The notes beneath the pieces are model-generated. The model was given only the letters and a program-made list of their open reading frames with translations. It made no database searches and was not told where the DNA came from. Source: DSQQ01 sp964443075 (lineage in GTDB: Bacteria; Chloroflexota; Anaerolineae; 4572-78; J111). Taken from it: 64,000 nt of DNA. The stretch spans positions 32,315 through 96,314 of the forward strand of contig CAYUCB010000001.1 in the NCBI GenBank assembly GCA_964443075.1, given 5' to 3'. This document shows, piece after piece, positions 17,218 to 24,978 of the stretch (position 1 is its first letter; every line of letters begins with the position of its first letter). A program made the translations under genes and the position numbers.

Positions 17218-20200
17218 AAGTAAATGCTCCGCCAGCCAAAAGACAACTCCCTTGGGGACTCATTCTTTTTACCTTCTTCATTCTCAGCCTGACCGCCGCC
17301 GGCTATTTTGCCTGGCAACTCCGGCGGGCCGCGCCTCTTCCCCTCGCTAACTTTTTGGCCGCCGACAAAGGTTACGGCGTCACCCTGCCTCTGGCCCAGG
17401 TCAACGAAACCGTTTTGGCCCAACTGCGTCAAAACGACCTCACCTGGCTGCGCTTACCGCTCGATTGGGCCAGCCTGGAACCGGCCCCCGGCCAATTCAA
17501 CTGGGCCGAGCTTGACCGGGCGCTGGCGGAAGCAGGGCCAGATTTTAAGATAATCGCCGTTTTGCAAACCACGCCGGAGTGGGCCAGGCCGGCCAACTCC
17601 CCGCCGATGACCCCGCCCGCCGAAACCGGCGATTTTGGCAACTTTGCCCGCGCCCTGGCCGTCCGTTACGGCGATAAAATTGAGGCTTACCAAATCTGGC
17701 ATGAGCCAAACCTCAGCGCCAACTGGGGTAATGGCTTTGTTGACCCCTCCGCCTATGCCGACCTGCTGCGCGAAGCCGCCCTTAACTTGCGCGCCGCCGA
17801 CCCACAAGCGCTGATTCTGACCGCCGCCCTGGCCCCCACCCTGGAAAACGGCCCGCTCAACCTCAACGAACCAGCCTACCTGACGCAGCTTTATCAGGCC
17901 AAAGCCAACCGTTGGTTTGATATTGTTGCCGGGCAGCCTTACGGCTTTGACGCCGAGCCGGACGACCCCGCCCGCCCCGACGCGCTCAACTTTGCCCGTT
18001 TGGAACTGCTGCGTCAAGTTATGCTGGCCCAGGGCGATGCCGCCACGCCCATTTGGGCCACCGCTTTTGGCTGGAACGCCCTGCCCGCTGATTGGGCCGG
18101 TCAGCCTTCGCCCTGGCGCAGCGACACTCCGGAAACCCAAGCCCATCGCACCGCCGCCGCCATCGCCCAGGCCCGCCAAAACTGGCCCTGGCTTGGCCCC
18201 ATGCTGGCTATTCGTTGGGACGCCGATGATTTGCCCGCCGCCGACCCGGTTCGCGGCTTTGCCTTAAGCCAAAACGAGCCGGTTTTGGCGGCGATTCGTG
18301 CCGCCGCCACCCAGTCTCCGCTGGCCTCCCCCGGCCGCTATCCCGTTGATCACCCCAGCGGCCTTTACAGTTCCGGCTGGCGTCTGGCCCAAACGAACGC
18401 TGACATTCCCCGCGAGGCCCCGCGCACCCTCACTCTTCCTTTTGAAGGCACTCGCCTCGATTTAACCATCCAACGCGGCCCGTTTCGCGGTTACTTATGG
18501 GTAACGGTTGACGGCCAACCGGCCAACGCCTTGCCCCGCGATGAGTCAGGCCGCAGCTACGTGGTGCTGTATGACCCCCTGCGCGAGTCAGCCGAAGTGA
18601 CTTTGGCCCGCTATTTATCCCCCGGCCCGCACCAGGCGGTGATTGAAGCCGAGGGCGGCTGGGGGCAGTGGGCCATCACCGGCTGGACGGTTTCCCAGGA
18701 GCCTGACCCGCGCCCGGCCCCGCTGGGCTTAACCGTTGCCGGCACGTTGGCTCTGTTGGCCGGTTTGGGCTGGCTGCTCTGGTTATTACGCGCCCCGGCT
18801 GCCCTGGCCCGGCAACTGTGGGCCTGGGGCGAGGTTCTGGTGGCTCTTTTCGCTATTTTAGGGCCGCGCGGCCAGCTAGTAGTCACCTTTGCCCTGGCCC
18901 TGGCGGTTTATCTGCTGCCGGGGTGGGGCAGCTTGCTGTTTTTACCCCTGTTGGCTCTGGCGGTACTCATCCGGCCCGATTTGGGACTGGCCCTGGTTGC
19001 CTTTACCCTCTCCTTTTTTCTGGCTTATAAACAGTGGCCCATTGGCAGCTTTTCCCCGGTTGAGTTAGCCCTGGCGCTCTGCGCCGCCGGACTCGTTTTT
19101 CGGGTTTTACTGAGCTGGGGCCGCACTCGCTTTACTCCAGAAGAAGACCCTTCTTCCATTTACCATTCACCATTCACCATTCACTATTCACAATTAGATT
19201 ACGCTGCCCTGGCCTTGGTCGCCCTGAGTCTGGCCGCCACGATTGCCGCCGAAAACTTTGGCGTCAGTCTGCGCGAATGGCGAGTGGTGGTGGTCGAGTC
19301 GGTTATCTTCTACTTCTTGGTGCGCCTGGGCCTGGATTTTACCCCTCCCTCCCCGGTAGACCGCCGACCGCCGACCGCCGACCGCCAACCTGTCCCCACT
19401 CAACCTTCTAACCTTCCAACCCGCCAACCTTCTAACCTTCTAACCTTCCAACCCGTCAACCTTCCAACCCAATGGGTCTGGCGGCTGGTTGACGCCTTTG
19501 TAGCCGGAGCCGTACTCCAGGCGGCGATTGCCCTTTACCTCTACTTTTTCACCGAGCAAGCCATCACCGCCGAGGGCGTGCGCCGGGCGATGGGGCTGGC
19601 CTACGGCTCACCTAACAACCTGGCCCTCTTTCTGGGCCGGGCCTGGCCGATTTTGCTGGCGGTAGCGCTCTTTCCCCATAACTCAACGAAACGCGCGCGC
19701 CGCTGGCTTTATGGAGTCGGGTTGGTGGTGGTCAGCCTGGCCCTTTACCTGACCTTTTCTAAAGGGGCTTTGCTGTTGGGGTTGCCCGCCGGGCTAGGGG
19801 CGATGGTTTTGCTCTATCTATGGCGCAGCCGGGCCGACCGGCCCCCATGGCGGCGGGCAATTTTCATCGCTGTGGCTGGGCTGGCGGTATTGGCTTTAGC
19901 CCTGATTCCCCTCAGCCAAACCGAGCGCTTCCGCACCACCTTTGATTTGAACCAGGGCAGCACCGGCTTTTTCCGGTTGAAGCTGTGGCAGGCTTCGCTC
20001 AATATGCTGGCCGACCATTGGCCGCTGGGCGTTGGCCTGGATAACTTTTTGTACCAATATCGCACTCGCTACATTTTGCCCGAAGCCTGGCAGGAACCCA
20101 ACCTCAGCCATCCTCACAATTTAGTCTTAGATTTTGGCACGCGCCTGGGCCTGGGTGGGCTAGCCCTGCTGCTGTGGCTGCAAATTGCTTTCTGGCGCAG

Positions 20201-20372
20201 CGCCTGGCGCTTGTACCAACGTTGGCCCAACCCGCTGGCCCTCGGTTTAAGCGGCAGCATGGTTGTTTTTCTAGCGCACGGCCTGGTAGACAACTCTTAC
20301 TTCCTGGTGGATTTGGCTTTTGCTTTCTTTTTGGTGGCCGGCCTGGTGCAGCGGTTGGCAGAGGAATCATAA
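17214..20372 (+). CDS. Glycosidase-like domain fused to O-antigen ligase-type membrane protein
   Basis: This 1052-residue protein starts with a transmembrane helix (about 15-36), then a TIM-barrel like GH39/GH5 glycosidases. WLRLPLDWASLEP and YQIWHEPNL hold the usual acid/base Glu (E164), but the strand that should read TEFGW is TAFGW (A284), so the nucleophile is missing. A beta domain (about 380-500) leads to a polytopic C-terminal half with the Wzy/WaaL pattern SKGALLLGLP, WPLGVGLDNFLYQYR and LSHPHNLVLDFGTRLG. O-antigen ligases join polysaccharides to lipid carriers. Linkers at about 645-660 and 715-755 are translated from heptamer and octamer DNA repeats. GTG start overlaps the DUF4435 stop. 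Confidence 0.8.
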   Translation: MKVNAPPAKRQLPWGLILFTFFILSLTAAGYFAWQLRRAAPLPLANFLAADKGYGVTLPLAQVNETVLAQLRQNDLTWLRLPLDWASLEPAPGQFNWAELDRALAEAGPDFKIIAVLQTTPEWARPANSPPMTPPAETGDFGNFARALAVRYGDKIEAYQIWHEPNLSANWGNGFVDPSAYADLLREAALNLRAADPQALILTAALAPTLENGPLNLNEPAYLTQLYQAKANRWFDIVAGQPYGFDAEPDDPARPDALNFARLELLRQVMLAQGDAATPIWATAFGWNALPADWAGQPSPWRSDTPETQAHRTAAAIAQARQNWPWLGPMLAIRWDADDLPAADPVRGFALSQNEPVLAAIRAAATQSPLASPGRYPVDHPSGLYSSGWRLAQTNADIPREAPRTLTLPFEGTRLDLTIQRGPFRGYLWVTVDGQPANALPRDESGRSYVVLYDPLRESAEVTLARYLSPGPHQAVIEAEGGWGQWAITGWTVSQEPDPRPAPLGLTVAGTLALLAGLGWLLWLLRAPAALARQLWAWGEVLVALFAILGPRGQLVVTFALALAVYLLPGWGSLLFLPLLALAVLIRPDLGLALVAFTLSFFLAYKQWPIGSFSPVELALALCAAGLVFRVLLSWGRTRFTPEEDPSSIYHSPFTIHYSQLDYAALALVALSLAATIAAENFGVSLREWRVVVVESVIFYFLVRLGLDFTPPSPVDRRPPTADRQPVPTQPSNLPTRQPSNLLTFQPVNLPTQWVWRLVDAFVAGAVLQAAIALYLYFFTEQAITAEGVRRAMGLAYGSPNNLALFLGRAWPILLAVALFPHNSTKRARRWLYGVGLVVVSLALYLTFSKGALLLGLPAGLGAMVLLYLWRSRADRPPWRRAIFIAVAGLAVLALALIPLSQTERFRTTFDLNQGSTGFFRLKLWQASLNMLADHWPLGVGLDNFLYQYRTRYILPEAWQEPNLSHPHNLVLDFGTRLGLGGLALLLWLQIAFWRSAWRLYQRWPNPLALGLSGSMVVFLAHGLVDNSYFLVDLAFAFFLVAGLVQRLAEES

Positions 20373-20401
20373 CGAACCGCATCTGGCCTAAATAACCCAA
20401 A

Positions 20402-20551
20402 TTATGGGTTTGTCCGTTGACCAGCCTCCAGTTTCGCTATGCGCTCAACCAAAGCGGCCAGCCACAGCAAAATCTGACCGATGGCTTGCTCCACCGTCAA
20501 ATCTCCCCGTTCCCACCGTTTGATGAGTTCCGTTAATTCGTACCGTTTCAT
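20402..20551 (-). CDS. Small 49-residue helical protein under its own operators
   Basis: MKRYELTELIKRWERGDLTV begins 8 bases after GAGGAGG; the 49-residue product is amphipathic helix throughout (segments IGQILLWLAALVERI, KLEAG). I recognise no family. It lies downstream of an XRE-type regulator gene on the same strand but has its own promoter (-35 TTGACA, 17-base spacer, -10 TAATAT) whose spacer is filled by a perfect palindrome. The regulated small gene next to an XRE repressor resembles toxin-antitoxin or immunity layouts, but that is inference. Confidence 0.65.
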   Translation of the reverse strand: MKRYELTELIKRWERGDLTVEQAIGQILLWLAALVERIAKLEAGQRTNP

Positions 20552-20577
20552 GATGCTGCCTCCTCATTTGCGTAGTA

Positions 20578-20663
20578 ACACGAATACGTGTATAACCTGA
20601 TAAAAATTAAGCGAGTTCAACTCGCTACAAGATTTATATTAACACGAATTCGTGTGATTGTCA
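20578..20663 (-). promoter_or_regulatory. Promoter with paired palindromic operators
   Basis: ACACGAATTCGTGT (20642-20655, perfect) and ACACGAATACGTGT (20578-20591, one mismatch pair) are 64 bases apart centre to centre. The first occupies the spacer between TTGACA and TAATAT on the minus strand. GCGAGTTCAACTCGC (20611-20625) forms a hairpin between them. Confidence 0.75.
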
Positions 20664-21161
20664 AGAGTCAGTTTTTTCGGTTGAGCCGGTCTGATAGGGA
20701 AAATCAACCTCTTCGGCCACCATTTGCAGCAGTTTGTTCATGGAGCGGCGGGCGGTGTGGTGGCCTACTTCCCAATCGCTGATGGTTTGCTGGCGCACCT
20801 GTAACCGGTCGGCCAGTTCTTGCTGCGACCAGCCGGCATGGTCGCGCAGCGATTTAATCTGCTCGCCTGTCCAACCCCGCGATTTGCGAATGGGCGTGAT
20901 CCGGTAACTAATACGGGCCGGGCGAAACACCACCGCGCCGCCCTCAAAGTTGACATCATCCACCCACCAGCCGGCTTCTTGCCAGGTGCGCCCCTGGGTG
21001 GTGGGACTGTTGGCCCACCAGGCTCGGGCCACCCGGGCGGTATCGGGCAAGGGGCGGCCTAAAATGGCTTCCAACTCGGCAAAACTCAGCTCTAGCAGGG
21101 TGGCGTCGGGCTGCTGCCGTAAATATTCATATAAGGGATGATATTTGCTTCGCGGCGACAT
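20661..21161 (-). CDS. DUF7662-like domain plus XRE helix-turn-helix protein
   Basis: Residues 1-85 (YHPLYEYLRQQ, LSFAELEAILGRPLP, ARAWWANS, EAGWWVDDVNFEG) fit the short domain often seen in front of restriction or regulatory proteins (DUF7662). Residues 98-150 are a Cro/CI-type HTH (IKSLRDHAGWSQQELADRL, RQQTISDWEVG). A DNA-binding regulator of 166 residues is implied. It lies just upstream of the 49-residue gene whose promoter has two palindromes, which it may bind. Confidence 0.75.
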   Translation of the reverse strand: MSPRSKYHPLYEYLRQQPDATLLELSFAELEAILGRPLPDTARVARAWWANSPTTQGRTWQEAGWWVDDVNFEGGAVVFRPARISYRITPIRKSRGWTGEQIKSLRDHAGWSQQELADRLQVRQQTISDWEVGHHTARRSMNKLLQMVAEEVDFPYQTGSTEKTDS

Positions 21162-21275
21162 AGGGTTTGTTTGTCCGTTTAACTTTAAACCTGGGGATAT
21201 TGTATCATAATTTACATAACCCCAAAATTGACCCGCTTATGGCCGGGTTGATGAATTCCGGCTCAGGGGTCGGTT

Positions 21276-22034
21276 TTAGCCGGGGGCGGTTTTATGCACC
21301 GGCAGGCTGACATACAGGCCCAACCGGCCATTTTTTTGCCGTCTGGCCCAGGCTCGCCCCTGATGTTTTTCGGCCAAAAGGCGGGCCAGGGGCAAATCAA
21401 GCCCGCCCCGCCCCAATTCAGTGCGGCCGGCCGAGTCAACATGCACTGCCAGGTCAAATAATTCTTCAACCTCTTCAGGGGGCAGGTGGGGGGCGGTTAT
21501 ATCCACCCGAAACGTGACCATGCCTTCTTCCCGCAGGGCGGTCAGGTGAATATCGCCCTTTTGCTGTTGTTTGGCGGCAAAGCGCAGCAAGCCTTTAAGC
21601 ATCTGGCGCACCCGTTCCCGGTCGGCCCAAATGGGCGGCAGGGTGGGCGGCAGGTACGCCACCAACTGAACCGGCTGGTCCGATTTTAGCGGCCCCAAAT
21701 CATTTGCAACAATTTCATCAATCACCGGTTTGATTTCCACCGGGGCAAAATCGCAGGTGAGCCGGTCGGCTTCCAGTTTGCTCAGGTCAACCATATTGCT
21801 GATTAAGGTGAGCAGGTTGAGGGCGCTCTGGTAAATAGCGGTCAGGTCGGCCCGCTGGATATCGTTAATTGGCCCTTCAATTTCTTCCAGCATCAGCTCG
21901 CAAAAGCCCAAAACGGCGTTGAGCGGCCCGCGCAGGTCGTGCGAGAGGTGATATACCTCTAAGGGGGGGCGCGATGGCCCAACCTGGGTGTTGACAGTAA
22001 ACGAATTTGGGTGAGGTGGTGCAGCGTCGCTCAT
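21276..22034 (-). CDS. Histidine kinase-like protein with degenerate ATPase domain
   Basis: Start chosen at MSDAAPP (22034) because GGAGGG lies 3 bases upstream. Residues 28-95 are a HisKA domain with the H-box LSHDLRGPLNAVLGF (H32). The following region resembles HATPase_c (WADRERVRQMLKGLLRFAAK, GRGGLDLPLARLLAEKHQG) but the N-box Asn is absent (GLLRFAA) and the G1 DxGxG is not evident. It may signal as a dimer without kinase activity, or be a divergent kinase. No sensor domain or transmembrane segment is present and no response regulator is adjacent. Confidence 0.75.
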   Translation of the reverse strand: MSDAAPPHPNSFTVNTQVGPSRPPLEVYHLSHDLRGPLNAVLGFCELMLEEIEGPINDIQRADLTAIYQSALNLLTLISNMVDLSKLEADRLTCDFAPVEIKPVIDEIVANDLGPLKSDQPVQLVAYLPPTLPPIWADRERVRQMLKGLLRFAAKQQQKGDIHLTALREEGMVTFRVDITAPHLPPEEVEELFDLAVHVDSAGRTELGRGGLDLPLARLLAEKHQGRAWARRQKNGRLGLYVSLPVHKTAPG

Positions 22035-22135
22035 AAACCCTCCGGTAGACATATTGGATGGTATCATTTTACCATACGCGGTCATATTTCTCAATTGACT
22101 TTCTGCTATTGCTCTGCTAAAATATGCCTTGCTCT

Positions 22136-22225
22136 GGAGGGATGGCAGAGCGGTTTAATGCGGTGGTCTTGAAAACCATTGAGGCCGCAAGGTCTCCGGG
22201 GGTTCGAATCCCTCTCCCTCCGCCA
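22136..22225 (+). tRNA. tRNA-Ser (TGA)
   Basis: Acceptor GGAGGGA/TCCCTCC, a long variable arm, anticodon loop CTTGAAA giving TGA, T arm GGTTCGAATCC, encoded CCA at 22223-22225. Confidence 0.95.
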
Positions 22226-22312
22226 GAACAATGAACAATGAACAATGAACAATTAGTAATGAACAAAGGGCTATTTTTGAAAATTCTTGTTCATTACTAA
22301 TTGTTAATTTGT
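22226..22312. repeat. STRR-like hairpin repeat between two tRNA-Ser genes
   Basis: AACAATG/AACAATT heptamers on one arm and TGTTCATTACTAATTGTTAAT on the other, separated by about 25 bases. Confidence 0.7.
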
Positions 22313-22316
22313 ATAT

Positions 22317-22405
22317 GGGGAGGTGCCAGAGTGGACGAATGGGACCGCCTGCTAAGTGGTTGTCGGGGTAACTCTCGACCGTGGGTTCGAATCCCACCCT
22401 CCCCG
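22317..22405 (+). tRNA. tRNA-Ser (GCT)
   Basis: Acceptor GGGGAGG/CCTCCCC, class II variable arm, anticodon loop CTGCTAA giving GCT, T arm GGGTTCGAATCCC. CCA is not encoded. Confidence 0.95.
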
Positions 22406-22413
22406 CTGTGATA

Positions 22414-22446
22414 ACCGTCTCGCGCCTTAGCCGAGGCGGTTTTTTG
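22414..22446 (+). terminator. Terminator after tRNA-Ser pair
   Basis: ACCGTCTCG and CGAGGCGGT pair with one G-T, followed by six T. Confidence 0.85.
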
Positions 22447-22712
22447 TTGCCTGCTTCTCTAGGAATTATGAACCATAGCCAAATGGTTAAAAACCCCCTA
22501 AAGTTAAAGTGAAATCGGGAGCCGCCGCCCAAACCTTAAAAAAGCGGCTTGATTTTAGTAGTCAAACGTGATATTATGTGAATGTGGAAATTTTAACAGA
22601 ATTTTGCTCAGAATGGCCTGACCCCAAGACCCAACAACGCGCAAAGTCCGGTTAGGACATGGCGCGTTGTTTTTATTCAAAACAACTTTAGGCGATAACA
22701 GGGAGTGTGGCA

Positions 22713-24215
22713 ATGTTTCTAAATATTATTTTAGCGGGGTTGACTCTCATTGGAACAGCGGCTTTTATAGCCGCTCCCGACCCGATGTGGTGGGCGGGCG
22801 TCGGGTTGGTTGGTTTAAGCTGGGCGGCCTATTTATTGATCTTCATTCCACGCAAGCAGCCCCAAAAGCGGGGCTGGTGGGCGTTAGGAGCTATCTTTTT
22901 TATCCTGGCTGCCCTCGCCGGAGCTGTTTTGTTGCTTTACTGGCAGGCAACTGATATGACGGTATTAATGGGGGGTGAGGCCCTTACTTCGGATTCATGG
23001 GGCGGCCGTGTCTTGTTGGTGCTGCTGGGGGGTGTGGTCTCGCTGGTGTTGACCCTGCTCTTTTTTGCGGCGGTGGGCTATTTTAGTGTTATTTACATTT
23101 TGGACCTGCCCCATGAAGAAAATTTAAGGTTTTGGACGGCCTTTCGCTCTTATATTTCTCTGGTGCTAAATATACAATATTTGTGGCTTGACGTAGCCGA
23201 AGGCAAAGTGATTGAAATCAAGCAGAACGGATTTCTCAAAACCGGGCTGAGTATGGGCAAAATTATCGTCCGGCCTGGCAATGCGGTAGTGCTGCAAAAG
23301 GGTGGTCAGATTACCCGTATTTGTGGGGCCGGGATTGTCCCCACCACGCGTAATGAGTTTATCAGAGGCCAGCCGATTGATTTAGGGCCACAATTCTATG
23401 TTGAACGGCTTGAAAATGTTATCACTATGGATCAGGTTCCTCTGGAAATAGAGGTGGGGATTAGTTATAGAATTAAACCGGCCGTTAACCCAGATGCTCC
23501 GGGGGTGAAAAAAGAGGCCACCTATGGGGTTTTTCCGGTTGAAGAAAAAACGCTGTTGGATGCGGCCTTCAAAGTAAAAGATTGGCATGTTCTGGCCCAG
23601 GGCGCGGTCAAGAATAATCTGCGCGACCAGATGATGACCTATAAAGTGGATGACCTGTTTCAGATGCTGCCAAAAGGTGACACGCTGAGGGCAAACAACC
23701 GGCAAATCAGAGAAATTGAGGAAACGGCCCAAAATGCGGTCAATGGATTTGCTACCAATGTGGGGATAGAGATTACCGGGGTGGATATCCGGCAGGTTAC
23801 GTTATCGGGAGATCTGCGAGAAGCGGTGAAAATGAGGATTCAAGCCCAGGCTGAAGCTGAAAGTATTAAACACAAATCTCTGGCCGAGGCCCAGGGTATC
23901 CGGCAAATTGAAGGTCAACGTAATGTGGCCCGAGGTGAACTGGTTACAAGAATTTTGGACAGTATTTCTCTTAAGACCGGGCAGATTGGCGAAATGGAAT
24001 TACAATTAGCTACAGTCTTTGCACACATTACTCGCCGGGCCTTAACCGACGATGTGCTAGGGCATCAATATGTTGAGATGTTAAAGACGCTGGCTGAAGG
24101 CAAAGGGACCAATATTTTCAACGCAATGTCTGGTAGTCAGCAGGTTGAGTCATCCGGAGTGTTACCAGAATTATATTTACGGCAGCACGACCAGTCTCAA
24201 AACGATCATCGTTAA
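22713..24215 (+). CDS. SPFH/Band 7 membrane protein
   Basis: Four hydrophobic segments fill residues 1-130 (about 3-22, 24-42, 52-75, 95-130). A Band 7/SPFH domain follows (VIEIKQNGFLKTG, ITMDQVPLEIEVGISYRI, NVGIEITGVDIRQVTL) and a coiled coil with the usual Glu/Ala pattern (AQAEAESIKHKSLAEAQGIRQ in two segments). SPFH proteins form large membrane cages and organise proteases or lipids. I chose the ATG at 22713 over the GTG at 22707 for its spacing to GGGAG. The polytopic N-terminus is longer than in stomatin or QmcA. No NfeD partner is adjacent. Confidence 0.82.
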   Translation: MFLNIILAGLTLIGTAAFIAAPDPMWWAGVGLVGLSWAAYLLIFIPRKQPQKRGWWALGAIFFILAALAGAVLLLYWQATDMTVLMGGEALTSDSWGGRVLLVLLGGVVSLVLTLLFFAAVGYFSVIYILDLPHEENLRFWTAFRSYISLVLNIQYLWLDVAEGKVIEIKQNGFLKTGLSMGKIIVRPGNAVVLQKGGQITRICGAGIVPTTRNEFIRGQPIDLGPQFYVERLENVITMDQVPLEIEVGISYRIKPAVNPDAPGVKKEATYGVFPVEEKTLLDAAFKVKDWHVLAQGAVKNNLRDQMMTYKVDDLFQMLPKGDTLRANNRQIREIEETAQNAVNGFATNVGIEITGVDIRQVTLSGDLREAVKMRIQAQAEAESIKHKSLAEAQGIRQIEGQRNVARGELVTRILDSISLKTGQIGEMELQLATVFAHITRRALTDDVLGHQYVEMLKTLAEGKGTNIFNAMSGSQQVESSGVLPELYLRQHDQSQNDHR

Positions 24216-24235
24216 TCTGGTTACAATTTTACCGG

Positions 24236-24502
24236 CTAACGCCTCGTTCCATTATGCGGAATAACAGCCGGGCTAACTTCAAGATGGCCTGGCTGGCGTT
24301 TGATAGACTGAAATTCGTCAGCCAGGCCAATCATTTGGGCAATGGTTTGCAGGGCATCTTCAAACCCTTCTTTATAACCGCAAGTATAGCTATCTTCTTT
24401 GAGCAGGCGGTTAAATCGGTATTGGGCTAAATATAAAGCTTGCAGACCGTCTAACACATCGGCCCGTTGAATTGTCATCGCTCCATTTTTAAGTTCAGCC
24501 AT
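24236..24502 (-). CDS. Small SOS-boxed protein of unknown function
   Basis: The 88-residue product is helical in the middle (RADVLDGLQALYLAQYRFNRL, YKEGFEDALQTIAQMIGL) with a basic, likely disordered C-terminus. I recognise no family. The promoter has -10 TATAAT directly followed by GAACATATGTTC, which with its flanking bases equals the B. subtilis-type LexA consensus. That makes DNA-damage induction likely. It is a single gene pointing away from serS. Confidence 0.7.
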   Translation of the reverse strand: MAELKNGAMTIQRADVLDGLQALYLAQYRFNRLLKEDSYTCGYKEGFEDALQTIAQMIGLADEFQSIKRQPGHLEVSPAVIPHNGTRR

Positions 24503-24515
24503 TTTGTTTTACCTC

Positions 24516-24559
24516 GAACATATGTTCTATTATACCATAAAGAGGGTAGACTTTGTCAA
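24516..24559 (-). promoter_or_regulatory. SOS promoter: LexA box with -10 and -35
   Basis: On the minus strand: TTGACA (24554-24559), 19-base spacer, TATAAT (24529-24534), then CGAACATATGTTC ending at 24515. The box GAAC-ATAT-GTTC is at 24516-24527. Confidence 0.85.
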
Positions 24560-24978
24560 GCCCCGTCAATAATTTTAAGAGAAAATTTAAGGCGTAAGGT
24601 AAACAAGAAATTCCTTTAGTCCAACCGCAGTTTTTACCCCTGACTGCGGCGGTAGGCTGGCTAGATTATCAGCCGTTAAAGGGTGGCTCAAAAGTGGGGA
24701 ATTGAAGAGTCAATAGTTTCTCTTTCCTACGGTTCCCCCAAATAATGGGCCTAATCTTACACAAACGGCTGGTTTTGGCAAAAATCCTTAAGATTTATGG
24801 TAAAAAAATACCCCCTGCGGGCTTGGTTCAACCGGGTAACGGTAAACGCAGGGAGTATCTAAAACCAATCTCACAGTTTAATTTTTAAGCAATCTGAGTG
24901 AAGGCTGTATTTTTCAGGGTAAACCAATTCGCCGGAAAATACAAGCGCTAAAAATGAGAAATTTGTCTCACTTTTCCC
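24560..24978. other. Non-coding stretch downstream of serS
   Basis: No convincing ORF on either strand. It holds the serS terminator hairpin (24803-24858) and a short inverted pair ACCGCAG/CTGCGGC near 24624-24652. I see nothing else. Confidence 0.6.
24803..24858 (-). terminator. serS terminator hairpin
   Basis: On the minus strand ATACTCCCTGCG pairs with CGCAGGGGGTAT and is followed by seven T. The loop is long (about 28 bases) and itself contains GGTT/AACC pairing. Confidence 0.65.

Noticed and set aside
17454..18179. A 241-codon minus-strand frame inside the ligase fusion gene
   Set aside because: Gly-rich shadow of a GC-rich coding strand; no start context and no motif.
24803..24858. 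Second T-box or tRNA-like element because the loop holds GGTTCAACC
   Set aside because: No GGTGGNACCGCG box and no cloverleaf; position and T run fit the serS terminator.
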